A stretch of 64,000 bases of DNA from Chloroflexota bacterium (GTDB lineage Bacteria > Chloroflexota > Anaerolineae > 4572-78 > J111): contig BOKF01000003.1 of the NCBI GenBank assembly GCA_016860845.1, forward strand, positions 331,491 to 395,490, given 5' to 3'. The position numbers and the translations under genes are program-made. Within the stretch, counting starts at the first letter, position 1. Every line of letters begins with the position of its first letter. Positions 8,337 to 16,383 of the stretch are shown piece by piece. Below the pieces are notes generated by a model, which saw only the letters and a program-made list of their open reading frames with translations, was not told where the DNA came from and did not search any database.

Positions 8337-9467
8337 ATGTCAAGCCGTCTTGTATCCTTGATCCGTAAAGAATTTTTACAATTTTTCCGCGACTGGCTGG
8401 TGATTGTGCTCATCCTGTACTCTTTCGTCGAGCCGGTTCTGTGCGGGCTGTCTCTTTCCCTCGATGTGAAAAACATGCCGCTGGTGGTGGTCGATGCCGA
8501 CCGGAGTGAGGCCAGCCGGGAGCTGATCACCAAACTGACCAACTCGGAGTACTTTGAGCTATACGCGGTCCTGAACTCACAAACCGACCTGGAATCCCTG
8601 TTTGACCGGGGCGAGGTGCGGATGGGGCTGGTCATTCCAACCGGCTTCGGACGCGATCTGGGCCGGGGTGATACGGTTCGGGTCCAACTCATCGCCGACG
8701 GCTCCGATGCCTTTACTGCCTCGGTGGCCACCGGCTACGCCGAGCAGATCATTGGGGCCCACTCGCGGCGCATCGAGCTGCAGCGGCTGGGCGTGCCCGA
8801 GCCGACAGCGCTGGCCCGGCTGCCGGTGGTAATCAATCAAATCCGGGCTCAGTATGATCCGGCCCTGCGTTATACTCACTTTAATATGCTGGCCATGATC
8901 GGCATCACGATGCCCTTCTTGGGAATCGTGCTCGGATCCGTCGCCATTGTGCGCGAAAAGGAAAGGGGCACCCTGGAACAACTCCTGGTGACACCCATCC
9001 AGCCCTGGGAGTTGATTATGGCCAAACTGGTGCCGCTCGGCCTCATCAAGATGGTCGGGCTGGCCATCGGCATCGCTATCGCAGTGTGGGGGTTTGGGGT
9101 GCCGGTCCGCGGCAGCCTGGGACTGTATTTTGCCCTGTCCACCCTGATTTTCATGGTGGGAGCCGGCCTGGGTGTCGCTGTGGGCACGGTGGCCAATAAT
9201 ATGCAGCAGGCCCTGCTGCTGAGCTTTTTTCTCATTTTCCCGATGATCTTTCTGTCGGGCATGATGGTGCCGGTGGATAACATGCCGGTCGTCTTGCAGT
9301 GGCTGTCCCTGCTCAATCCGCTGCGCTACACCCTCACCATTACCCTGGGCGTCTTTCTCAAAGCGGTTGGGATGAGCGTCCTGTGGCCGCAGGTAGTGGG
9401 ACTGGCGGTGCTGGGGGTGGTCATTTTCAGTGCCAGCCTGGCCCGTTTCCGGAGAAGTCTGGCTTAG
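8337..9467 (+). CDS. ABC-2 type permease, second subunit
   Basis: A 376-residue paralogue of the preceding permease with the same layout: one N-terminal helix (about 18-36), a soluble external domain, then about five C-terminal helices. The coupling motif AIVREKERGTLEQLLVTPI is clear. An aaaggag ribosome binding site lies before the ATG, 16 bp after the previous stop. With the dual ATPase and the two HlyD proteins downstream it completes a YbhFSR-like export machine. Confidence 0.93.
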   Translation: MSSRLVSLIRKEFLQFFRDWLVIVLILYSFVEPVLCGLSLSLDVKNMPLVVVDADRSEASRELITKLTNSEYFELYAVLNSQTDLESLFDRGEVRMGLVIPTGFGRDLGRGDTVRVQLIADGSDAFTASVATGYAEQIIGAHSRRIELQRLGVPEPTALARLPVVINQIRAQYDPALRYTHFNMLAMIGITMPFLGIVLGSVAIVREKERGTLEQLLVTPIQPWELIMAKLVPLGLIKMVGLAIGIAIAVWGFGVPVRGSLGLYFALSTLIFMVGAGLGVAVGTVANNMQQALLLSFFLIFPMIFLSGMMVPVDNMPVVLQWLSLLNPLRYTLTITLGVFLKAVGMSVLWPQVVGLAVLGVVIFSASLARFRRSLA

Positions 9468-9469
9468 CA

Positions 9470-9560
9470 AAGTAGCAGAGTAGCAAGTAGCAAAGTAGCA
9501 AGTAGCAAAGTGGCAGGTAATAGAGGTCTTGCAACCTGCTACCCTGCAACCTGCTACCCT
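9470..9560. repeat. Intergenic low-complexity palindrome (agtagcaa units)
   Basis: The left part iterates agtagcaaagtagcaag-like units and the right part iterates gcaacctgctaccct, which is largely its reverse complement, so the spacer can fold into an imperfect hairpin. It separates the permease gene from the first HlyD gene. It belongs to the same class of sequence as the spacers at 10982 and 34072. Confidence 0.6.
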
Positions 9561-9582
9561 GTAACTATCTTGGAGGTAAAAG

Positions 9583-10977
9583 ATGAAACGTAACATAAAG
9601 ATTTTAATCATTATCTTGTTGATTGTTGGCGCCCTGGGCGGCTATAGCTATGTCAGCCAGAACCCCGGCGTGTTCATCCCCCTTCAATTGAAGTGGGGCC
9701 TGCTTGACGAGGCCCAAGCCCAAGGCGGGCTCATCGGCTCCGGCTACATCGAAGCCGACGAGACGAACGTGGCGGCCGAAACCCAAGGGCGGATTACCCA
9801 AATTACCGCTGACGAGGGTGATTTCGTTCAGGCGGGTCAGATCCTGATTGAACTGGACACCGCCCTGATAGAGGCAGACATACGGCAAGCCGAAGCCAAA
9901 ATTGCGACCACCCAAGCCCAACTGGCCAAAATAGAGGCCGGGGTACGGGCTGAAGAGATCGCCAAGGCTGAAGCCGCTGTCGCCGTAGCCGAAGCCAAGG
10001 CGGCCGCCGCCTACACCCAATGGCAAGACGCCATCACCCTGCGCGACAATCCGCAAGAGTTGGATCGGCAGATTGACGCGGCCCGCACGGCTTTGAAATT
10101 GGCCGAGCTGAAAATTGCCTATGCCACCCCTTTGAAAGATGCCGGGGAGGCCATGTGGGAGCTAAGAAAGCAGCAGTGGGACAAAACCCAGGAGGGCCAG
10201 GACTGGTCGGTCAAACTGCCCGGGGGTGACAAGATCAGCGGACACTACGACTTCCCGGAGGGGGCGAAACAGGATACCGGCGTGGCCTGGAATTACGCCG
10301 GGGCCGACATGTGGGCGGCCTGGGTTGACCTGAATAGCGCCGGGGCTGAACGGAATGATACCGAAATTGCCTTGAATGATTTGCTGCGCCTCAGAAACGA
10401 CCCCCAGGAAGCGCAGCTTCAGGTAGCCCAGGCCGAAGCGGCCTACCAGACCGCTCTGGCCGAGGTGGAAGTCGCTAAAGCCCAACTTCAGATTCTGAAG
10501 GCCGGCCCCCGTACGGAACAGGTGGCGGTGGCCGAGGCCCAGGTCAAACGAGCTGAAGCTAACCTGGCCGCTCTGCAGGTTCAACGTGAGAAATACACCC
10601 TGGTCGCCCCGCTGGCCGGCTGGGTCGTTGAACGGACAGCCCATGAAGGCGAGACGGCCGTGCCAGGCACTCCGCTGCTGACCCTGGCCGACTTAACCGA
10701 CTTGACCCTGACCGTCTACGTGCCTGAACCGGATATTGGCCAGGTCACACTTGGACAAAAAGTGAAGGTCTTTGTAGATACGTTTCCGGGCGAGCCGTTT
10801 ACCGGCCGCGTCACCTACATCAGCGATGAAGCCGAATTTACGCCCAAAAACATCCAGACCCAAGAAGAGCGGGCCAATACCGTTTTTGCCGTCAAAATCA
10901 AATTAGAAAATGAAGATCAACGCTTGAAACCCGGCATGCCGGCCGACGCTATCTTCGCGGAAGGACCGGAATTGTAA
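9583..10977 (+). CDS. HlyD-family membrane fusion protein, first copy
   Basis: Periplasmic-adaptor-like protein (464 residues) that in this family works with ABC-2 exporters. It has an N-terminal signal anchor (about 6-22) and a first biotinyl-lipoyl half (GSGYIEADETNVAAETQGRI). A long Ala/Glu/Gln-rich coiled coil spans about 100-345. The second lipoyl half (YTLVAPLAGWV) and a beta-barrel domain (VYVPEPDIGQVTLGQKV) end at RLKPGMPADAIF. A non-helical insert of about 60 residues (WDKTQEGQDW to GADMWAAW) interrupts the coil. tggaggt precedes the ATG. What an adaptor does in a probably monoderm-like Chloroflexota cell is unclear. Confidence 0.9.
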   Translation: MKRNIKILIIILLIVGALGGYSYVSQNPGVFIPLQLKWGLLDEAQAQGGLIGSGYIEADETNVAAETQGRITQITADEGDFVQAGQILIELDTALIEADIRQAEAKIATTQAQLAKIEAGVRAEEIAKAEAAVAVAEAKAAAAYTQWQDAITLRDNPQELDRQIDAARTALKLAELKIAYATPLKDAGEAMWELRKQQWDKTQEGQDWSVKLPGGDKISGHYDFPEGAKQDTGVAWNYAGADMWAAWVDLNSAGAERNDTEIALNDLLRLRNDPQEAQLQVAQAEAAYQTALAEVEVAKAQLQILKAGPRTEQVAVAEAQVKRAEANLAALQVQREKYTLVAPLAGWVVERTAHEGETAVPGTPLLTLADLTDLTLTVYVPEPDIGQVTLGQKVKVFVDTFPGEPFTGRVTYISDEAEFTPKNIQTQEERANTVFAVKIKLENEDQRLKPGMPADAIFAEGPEL

Positions 10978-10981
10978 ACAA

Positions 10982-11053
10982 GGGAGTAGGGAGTAAGGAG
11001 TAGGGGAGGAAATTATCCCTTACTCCCTACTCCTTACTCCCTACTCCCTTTTT
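10982..11053 (+). terminator. Perfect 24-bp hairpin followed by a T-run
   Basis: The arms 10982-11005 and 11025-11048 are perfectly complementary over 24 bp, built from gggagta and ggagta units, with a 19-nt loop and five Ts at 11049-11053. By structure it could act as an intrinsic terminator or attenuator between the two hlyD genes. It also belongs to the dispersed low-complexity spacer family of this window. The ribosome binding site of the next gene begins immediately after it. Confidence 0.6.
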
Positions 11054-11066
11054 CGGAGGTGCAACA

Positions 11067-12608
11067 ATGAAACGTATTATCTCTATCATCATCCTATTAA
11101 TCACTATCGGCGGTGGCTACTGGTGGTTCATGCAATTTGGCATAACAACTCCGGTGGCTGCCTTAGAACCAACTACCCTGACCGGCTCCGGCACCATCGA
11201 GGCTGAAACGGTCGCCATCACCGCCGAGTTGGGCGGACGCATCCTTGAGCTGAAGGTGGATGAGGGGGACGAGGTCACAGCCGGCCAAGCTTTGGTCGAG
11301 TTAGAGCAGGCCGACCTACTGGCCCAACGGACGCAGCTAGAAACTGCTCTGGCGACGGCCCAAGCCAACCTGGAGTTAGCCAGCGCCTCGGCCCGGCCGG
11401 AGGAGGTGGCGGCCGCCCAGGCCCAAGTGGCCCAGGCCGAAGTGGCCCAGGAGGGAGCCAGGTTGATCTGGCAGAGAGCCAAGGCCCAGGCCGATGATCC
11501 TTATGAACTGGATGCCAGAATTAACCAGGCTCGAGCCAGGGTGACCGAGGCTGAACGCAATCTGGAAATGGCCCAGGTCAATTTGAAACAGATGGAGATC
11601 CAGGCCGAGGCCGCCAGCCGCAATCAAACGACCGTCCTGGGCGGTAATGAGGGACTGGTGCAGGGTCAAGCAGCCCAATATCGCTTCCAAGCGGCCCAGA
11701 CCGGTGTCGAGATGGCCGAAGTGGCCCTGGCCGGGGCCAAACAGCAGGTCGAATACTTAGTCCGGCTGCGTGAGCGGCCCTTACCCCTCATCGCCCAGGC
11801 CAATGCCGCTGCCGCGGCCTATCGGCAAGCCGAAGCCGCCGTACTGGCCGCCGTAGCCAACCTGACCGCCGTCAAGGCCGATCCAACCCCAGAAGACATC
11901 GCCGTGGCCCAGGCCCAGGTGCTGGAGGCCGAGGTCGCCCTGGCGACCGTGGACGTCCGGCTGGCCAAACAGACCCTCATCGCTCCACGCGATGGCCTGA
12001 TCGGCCGGAAACTGCTCAACCCCGGCGAGTTAGCGGCTCCTGGCGCGATATTGCTGGAGCTTAATAACATTGACACCGTAGACCTGACTGTTTACCTCCC
12101 CGAAACCCAGATTGGCCAGGTCAAAATCGGGCAAAAGGCCCGGGTCTACGTGGACGCCTACCCCGGCGAAGCGTTTGAAGGCACGGTGAGCTTTATCGCC
12201 CACGAAGCCGATTTCACCCCCCGCAATGTCCAAACGCCGGAGGAGCGGGTCAACCTGGTCTTTGCCGTCAAAATTAAATTGAACAATGCCGATCAACGCT
12301 TGAAACCCGGCATGCCGGCCGACGCAATTTTGGAAGCCTGGAAGCGTGGAAGCGTGGAAGCGTGGAAAAATGGAGGAGTGGAGGATTGGAAGAGTGAGAA
12401 CAAACCCACCAACCTTCCGACCCCTCTCTCCTTCGCCACCCCAACCTTGCAACCCACCGCTACGCCGACCCTTCGGGCTGAGCCTGATCCGAGCCAAAGG
12501 CGCGCAGAGCGTGGGCAGGACGAAGCCTTCCAACCCTCCAACCCTCCGCCCCTCCAACCTGAAGCCGCCCCAATGACTCAGGCCGAGATCACATCGCCTG
12601 GGGGTTGA
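11067..12608 (+). CDS. HlyD-family membrane fusion protein, second copy, with repeat-derived tail
   Basis: Paralogue of the preceding adaptor (513 residues). It has a signal anchor (about 5-21), a first lipoyl half (GSGTIEAETVAITAELGGRI), a long Ala/Gln-rich coiled coil (about 85-300), a second lipoyl half (TLIAPRDGLIGRKL) and a beta-barrel domain ending with RLKPGMPADAI at about residue 421. Everything after that, about 90 residues, is encoded by low-complexity DNA (12336-12560) and is rich in Trp/Gly/Glu and then Pro. The natural end was probably near 12335. The stop at 12606 precedes an out-of-frame SH3-like segment. cggaggt precedes the ATG. Confidence 0.88.
   Translation: MKRIISIIILLITIGGGYWWFMQFGITTPVAALEPTTLTGSGTIEAETVAITAELGGRILELKVDEGDEVTAGQALVELEQADLLAQRTQLETALATAQANLELASASARPEEVAAAQAQVAQAEVAQEGARLIWQRAKAQADDPYELDARINQARARVTEAERNLEMAQVNLKQMEIQAEAASRNQTTVLGGNEGLVQGQAAQYRFQAAQTGVEMAEVALAGAKQQVEYLVRLRERPLPLIAQANAAAAAYRQAEAAVLAAVANLTAVKADPTPEDIAVAQAQVLEAEVALATVDVRLAKQTLIAPRDGLIGRKLLNPGELAAPGAILLELNNIDTVDLTVYLPETQIGQVKIGQKARVYVDAYPGEAFEGTVSFIAHEADFTPRNVQTPEERVNLVFAVKIKLNNADQRLKPGMPADAILEAWKRGSVEAWKNGGVEDWKSENKPTNLPTPLSFATPTLQPTATPTLRAEPDPSQRRAERGQDEAFQPSNPPPLQPEAAPMTQAEITSPGG
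12336..12560 (+). repeat. Low-complexity repeat DNA at the 3' end of the second hlyD gene
   Basis: Bases 12336-12395 iterate gaagcgtggaa and gtggaggattgg-like units, and 12408-12560 contain ccaaccttgcaaccca and ccaaccctccaaccctcc-like units. The two halves are roughly complementary, as in the other palindromic spacers here. The element has extended the hlyD reading frame. It probably also separated it from the SH3-like domain that follows. Confidence 0.7.
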
Positions 12609-12781
12609 ACGTGCGCAGCGCGCCTGGCATTGATTATCCAGTCATCGCCACCCTGACCCAAGGGAACATCGTAACCGTGATCGAGGTTGACCCAGACATC
12701 GGCTGGTTGCAAGTCCGGCTGCCCGCCGCTGAAAAGATCGGCTGGATTTCGGGCAGTCCAACTTATGTTGCGATCAGATAG
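12605..12781 (+). pseudogene. Bacterial SH3-like domain, orphan segment in another frame
   Basis: Reading frame 12605-12781, which is +2 relative to the hlyD gene, encodes LNVRSAPGIDYPVIATL, a QGN turn, IGWLQVRLP and IGWISGSPTYVAIR. These are the hallmarks of a complete SH3b cell-wall-binding domain (LNVRSxPG start, GWLQV centre, GWIS end). It lacks a convincing start codon or ribosome binding site; TTG at 12605 and GTG at 12611 are the only candidates. A TGA stop lies in frame at about 12562. It is most likely the 3' end of a gene cut off by the adjacent low-complexity repeat or by a frameshift. Confidence 0.6.
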
Positions 12782-12806
12782 CTAACGCAAAGGAAAATAA
12801 CGATAG

Positions 12807-13061
12807 ATGTGGTTCATCCGCAAAATCGGCCAAGCCGTTATTGATTTCTGCTATCATTCCTCTACCTATGGCATGACCCGGGAACTCATGCGACAGCGGG
12901 CTGAATTAGATACAGTCCTCATGGTGTTGATCCTCGGTGATGCCCTGGGCGTGCCGGTTTTTCCAGCCTATTACTCGCATCGGCTGTGGCCCTATTTACT
13001 GCCGCGAATGGCTTCATGGAAACGGGCTTTACTGCGTCCCAAGGGGCTGGGGAACTGGTGA
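12807..13061 (+). CDS. Small hypothetical protein, possibly membrane-associated
   Basis: An 84-residue protein with a helical N-terminus (MWFIRKIGQAVIDFCYHSST), a charged middle (TRELMRQRAELDTV) and a hydrophobic stretch (VLMVLILGDALGVPVFP, about 37-53). It ends in a basic segment (SWKRALLRPKG). The pattern MRQRAELDTV...GDALGVPVFP...YYSHRLWPYLLP looks like a conserved small protein of ABC-exporter neighbourhoods, but I know no function. aaaggaaa lies before the ATG. It may be the last gene of the exporter operon. Confidence 0.6.
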   Translation: MWFIRKIGQAVIDFCYHSSTYGMTRELMRQRAELDTVLMVLILGDALGVPVFPAYYSHRLWPYLLPRMASWKRALLRPKGLGNW

Positions 13062-13266
13062 ATTGACAAAGTCTCATCAGCCGGTACATAGTTTTTGCCG
13101 GTGCCGTTCCACTTCCAGAGCCACCGTGTTTTCCTGGATGTTAATAGGTGATTCCACCTATATGCACAGCGAGCCAAAAGGCGGGGGCGACTCCGGTCTA
13201 AATGACCCTGTTCGCCAACCGGACCAGGTGATACAATGAGTTTGTCATTGGTTCTGGAGGATCGTC

Positions 13267-13383
13267 ATGACAATTATACTAACGATAATACTCATCACCG
13301 GGGTGATGGCCACCTTATTGGCCGCCCGTCCGGTCTATCAACCGATCCCTGTGCCGGTTCGCCGGCCTGGTGAAAAAGGATAA
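13267..13383 (+). CDS. Predicted 38-residue single-pass membrane protein
   Basis: Short reading frame with a good ribosome binding site (ctggagg, 13255-13260) before the ATG. The first 20 residues are almost entirely hydrophobic (MTIILTIILITGVMATLLAA), followed by a Pro/Arg-rich tail. That is the expected shape of a small membrane peptide with a cytoplasmic or cell-wall-facing tail. Function is unknown. It precedes the GAPDH gene by 92 bp. Confidence 0.5.
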   Translation: MTIILTIILITGVMATLLAARPVYQPIPVPVRRPGEKG

Positions 13384-13475
13384 GTCTCACGGTAAGAGGC
13401 CCTTTCTAACATTTTGTCATTCTCTCCCCAATCTTCACATCTGGGGTAAAATAAAACTCATCTCAGGAGGTAAAA

Positions 13476-14516
13476 ATGTCTCATCAAAAAATTCGTGTGG
13501 CCGTCAACGGCTATGGCGTCATCGGCAAACGTATCGCCGATGCAGTGGCAGCACAAGAAGATATGGAACTGGTCGGCGTGGCCGATGTGGTCAGTGATTG
13601 GCGCATCAAGGTCGCCGTCGAGAAAGGTTACCCGGTCTTCGCCGCTACGCCGACGGCGGCCGACTCCATGAGCGCCGCCGGCATCCCCCTGGCTGGCAAT
13701 CTTGTCGAGCTACTCGACCGGATTGATGTGGTCGCCGACGCCACGCCTAAAAAAGTGGCTTCGGCCAACCTGGCCAGATACCACGCCGCCGGGGTTAAAT
13801 CCATCTTCCAGGGCGGCGAGAAGCACAGCCTGACCGGCCACTCCTTTGTGGCCCAGGCCAACTATGAAACAGCCCTGGGCCGCGACACCACCCGCGTAGT
13901 TTCGTGCAACACCACCAGCATCGTCCGCACCCTGGGCGCGTTGCAGAAGGCCGGGCTGCTCAAAAGAGCCAGGGGCGTGCTGGTGCGCCGTGCTACCGAC
14001 CCGTGGGAGTCCGACCACACCGGGGTCATGAACACTGTTGTCCCGGAGCAGACCATCCCCTCCCATCAAGGGCCAGATGCCCAGACGGTCATCCCCGATT
14101 TGGATGTCGTTACCATTGCCGTTGTAGCTGCACACACAAACAGTCACCTCCACGCCTGGAGTGTGGAACTGACCCGGCCGGCCGACAAGGAGGAAGTGCT
14201 AGCCGCCTTCCGGGCCGCCCCACGGATCGCCTTCCTACGTATGGCCGATGGGTTGGTTGCGCTCAATAGTACGCTAGAGCTGATGGCCGACCTGGATCGG
14301 CCACGCGGCGACATGTGGGAAGTGGGTTTGTGGGCCGACGGCCTGACCGTGGTCGGCAGTGAGTTGTTCTACAACTACCAGGTCTATAACCAGGCCATCG
14401 TCATCCCGGAGACGATTGACGCCATCCGCGCCCTGACCGGGGTCGAGAAAAATGGGGCAGCGTCCATCGCTAAAACTGACCGGGCGCTAGGCATGGTCCG
14501 CGAGTTCATTGTCTGA
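13476..14516 (+). CDS. Type II (archaeal-type) glyceraldehyde-3-phosphate dehydrogenase
   Basis: Interconverts glyceraldehyde-3-phosphate and 1,3-bisphosphoglycerate using NAD(P) in glycolysis and gluconeogenesis. The 346-residue sequence has the type II nucleotide-binding start (RVAVNGYGVIGKRIADAV) and the catalytic Cys at 144 in SCNTTS. Further family segments are RRATDPWESDHTGVMN and AHTNSHLHAWSV. It clearly differs from the classical bacterial GapA (INGFGRIGR, SCTTNC). A strong ribosome binding site (caggagg) precedes the ATG at 13476. PEP carboxykinase follows about 230 bp downstream and phosphofructokinase lies further on, suggesting a carbon-metabolism locus. Transfer from archaea at some point in the lineage is plausible. 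Confidence 0.92.
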   Translation: MSHQKIRVAVNGYGVIGKRIADAVAAQEDMELVGVADVVSDWRIKVAVEKGYPVFAATPTAADSMSAAGIPLAGNLVELLDRIDVVADATPKKVASANLARYHAAGVKSIFQGGEKHSLTGHSFVAQANYETALGRDTTRVVSCNTTSIVRTLGALQKAGLLKRARGVLVRRATDPWESDHTGVMNTVVPEQTIPSHQGPDAQTVIPDLDVVTIAVVAAHTNSHLHAWSVELTRPADKEEVLAAFRAAPRIAFLRMADGLVALNSTLELMADLDRPRGDMWEVGLWADGLTVVGSELFYNYQVYNQAIVIPETIDAIRALTGVEKNGAASIAKTDRALGMVREFIV

Positions 14517-14603
14517 TCTTGGGCCGTAATCGTTATGGGCCTTTAAGAATCAAAATCGTTTAGGAGTCGTCACGAGCCTGTGGCGCACTACCAATCATGA
14601 AAA

Positions 14604-14716
14604 GGGAAAGGTTCACGCCCTTTCCCCCTTCGGGGACGCCCGAAGGGGCGCGGCCAGCACCCGAAGGGGTGAGGTCGCAGGGTGAATAATTCCCCTGTCT
14701 ACCGTCTACCGTCTAC
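14604..14716 (+). repeat. Hairpin cluster and ccgtcta tandem repeat between GAPDH and PEPCK genes
   Basis: Three structures are visible. Arms 14604-14611/14619-14626 (gggaaagg/cctttccc) form one hairpin. Arms 14625-14634/14639-14648 form a perfect 10-bp hairpin with a 4-nt loop. A third copy of cccgaagggg lies at 14660-14669. Three copies of a ccgtcta-like heptamer follow at 14695-14716. The first two overlap and so could be mutually exclusive folds. There is no T-run, so an attenuator or a spacer repeat is more likely than a simple terminator. Confidence 0.5.
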
Positions 14717-14744
14717 CGGCTACTTTTTTCAAAGGAAGTTTCTC

Positions 14745-16349
14745 ATGCAAACACAAGGTAAATTTCAAAGTCAGTATGGTTTAGAAAAGCACGGCATCCA
14801 TAATGTCAATGCCGTCTACTGGAATCTATCAACCCCGCGGCTATACGAGGAGGCCATTCGCCGCCGCGAGGGCCGGCTGGCCCACCTCGGCCCGCTGCTG
14901 GTGCGCACCGGCCAGCACACCGGTCGCTCGCCCAATGATAAGTTCGTCGTGCGCGAACCCTCCAGCGCCGACAAAGTCTGGTGGGGCAAAGTCAACCGGG
15001 CCATGGAACCGGCCCAATTTGAAACACTGCACCGGCGGTTGCTGGCCTACCTGCAAGGCAAAGACCTGTTTGTGCAGGATTGCTTCGCCGGGGCCGACCC
15101 GCAGTACCGCCTGCCCATTCGGATCATCACCGAGACGGCCTGGCACAGCCTGTTTGCCCGGGATATGTTTATCCAGGCTAAACCGGAAGAGTTGGCCACG
15201 CACACACCGCAGTTCACTGTGCTCAACGCGCCCAGTTTCCACGCCGACCCTGAAGTGGACGGCACCCACTCGGAGGTATTTATCGTCATCCACTTTGGGC
15301 AAAAGCTGGTGCTGATCGGCGGTACCCAGTACGCCGGCGAAATCAAAAAATCTATCTTCACCATCCTCAACTACCTGCTGCCGCAGCAGCATGTAATGTC
15401 CATGCACTGCTCGGCCAACATCGGCCCCGGCGGCGACGTGGCCGTTTTCTTCGGCCTGTCCGGGACGGGCAAGACCACCCTATCTGCCGATCCGAAGCGC
15501 ACCCTGATCGGCGACGACGAGCATGGTTGGAGTGACCGGGGCGTGTTCAACTTTGAAGGCGGCTGCTACGCCAAAGTCATCCGCCTCTCTCCTCAGGCCG
15601 AGCCGGAAATCTACGAAACCACCCGCCGCTTTGGCACCATCCTGGAAAATGTCGCCTTCGACAGCGACACCGGCCGGCTCAACTTGGATGACGACTCGCT
15701 GACCGAAAACACCCGCGCCGCCTATCCCATCAGCCACATCCCCAATGCCACCCGCGATGGCCTGGGCGGCCATCCCCAGAACATCATCATGCTGACCGCC
15801 GACGCCTTCGGTGTGCTGCCGCCGATGGCCAAACTGACCCCGGCGCAGGCAATGTATCATTTCCTGTCCGGTTACACGGCCAAAGTCGCCGGTACAGAGA
15901 AAGGCGTGACCGAGCCGCAGGCCACCTTTAGCACCTGCTTTGGCGCGCCCTTTATGGTCCTCTCGCCGACGGTGTACGCCAATCTGCTGGGCGAGAAGAT
16001 TGCTCAGCACCAGGTCAACGTCTGGCTGGTCAACACCGGCTGGAGTGGTGGGCCTTACGGCGTGGGTCAGCGGATGAAGATTGGTTACACGCGGGCAATG
16101 GTGCATGCCGCGCTCAATGGTTCGCTGACCGATGTACCGACAGTGCCCGACCCGATTTTTGGCGTAGCCATCCCCACCGCCTGCCCTGACGTGCCGACCG
16201 AAGTGCTCGACCCGCGCCAGACCTGGGCTGATCCCACGGCCTACGATGCACAAGCCCGCAAACTGGCCGGGATGTTTGTCGAGAATTTCAAATCCTTTGC
16301 CGACCAGGTTCCGGATGACGTGCGCGCCGCCGGGCCGCAAGTTAAGTGA
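14745..16349 (+). CDS. pckA: Phosphoenolpyruvate carboxykinase (ATP)
   Basis: Converts oxaloacetate plus ATP to phosphoenolpyruvate, CO2 and ADP, the entry step of gluconeogenesis. The 534-residue length fits the family. The kinase-1a loop GLSGTGKTT is at 237-245 and the kinase-2 motif IGDDEHGW at 255-262. The substrate-binding segment [14 protein letters not shown] is near the N-terminus, and [11 protein letters not shown] and [10 protein letters not shown] follow. The ATG at 14745 is chosen over the in-frame ATG at 14682, which lies within repeat DNA; aaaggaag (14731-14738) supports it. No catalytic residue appears missing. Confidence 0.95.
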   Translation: MQTQGKFQSQYGLEKHGIHNVNAVYWNLSTPRLYEEAIRRREGRLAHLGPLLVRTGQHTGRSPNDKFVVREPSSADKVWWGKVNRAMEPAQFETLHRRLLAYLQGKDLFVQDCFAGADPQYRLPIRIITETAWHSLFARDMFIQAKPEELATHTPQFTVLNAPSFHADPEVDGTHSEVFIVIHFGQKLVLIGGTQYAGEIKKSIFTILNYLLPQQHVMSMHCSANIGPGGDVAVFFGLSGTGKTTLSADPKRTLIGDDEHGWSDRGVFNFEGGCYAKVIRLSPQAEPEIYETTRRFGTILENVAFDSDTGRLNLDDDSLTENTRAAYPISHIPNATRDGLGGHPQNIIMLTADAFGVLPPMAKLTPAQAMYHFLSGYTAKVAGTEKGVTEPQATFSTCFGAPFMVLSPTVYANLLGEKIAQHQVNVWLVNTGWSGGPYGVGQRMKIGYTRAMVHAALNGSLTDVPTVPDPIFGVAIPTACPDVPTEVLDPRQTWADPTAYDAQARKLAGMFVENFKSFADQVPDDVRAAGPQVK

Positions 16350-16383
16350 AGATGAGGATTGAAAGTGGAAAGACGCAAGCCCT

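Noticed and set aside
8577..9611. Long minus-strand open frame (344 codons) opposite the second ABC-2 permease
   Set aside because: It is antisense to a clear permease gene, has a composition dominated by His/Gln/Gly from GC-rich antisense reading, and has no ribosome binding site.
12937..13239. 100-codon plus-strand frame overlapping the small protein gene at 12807
   Set aside because: Overlaps a better-supported gene and has Cys/Arg/Ser-rich non-native composition.
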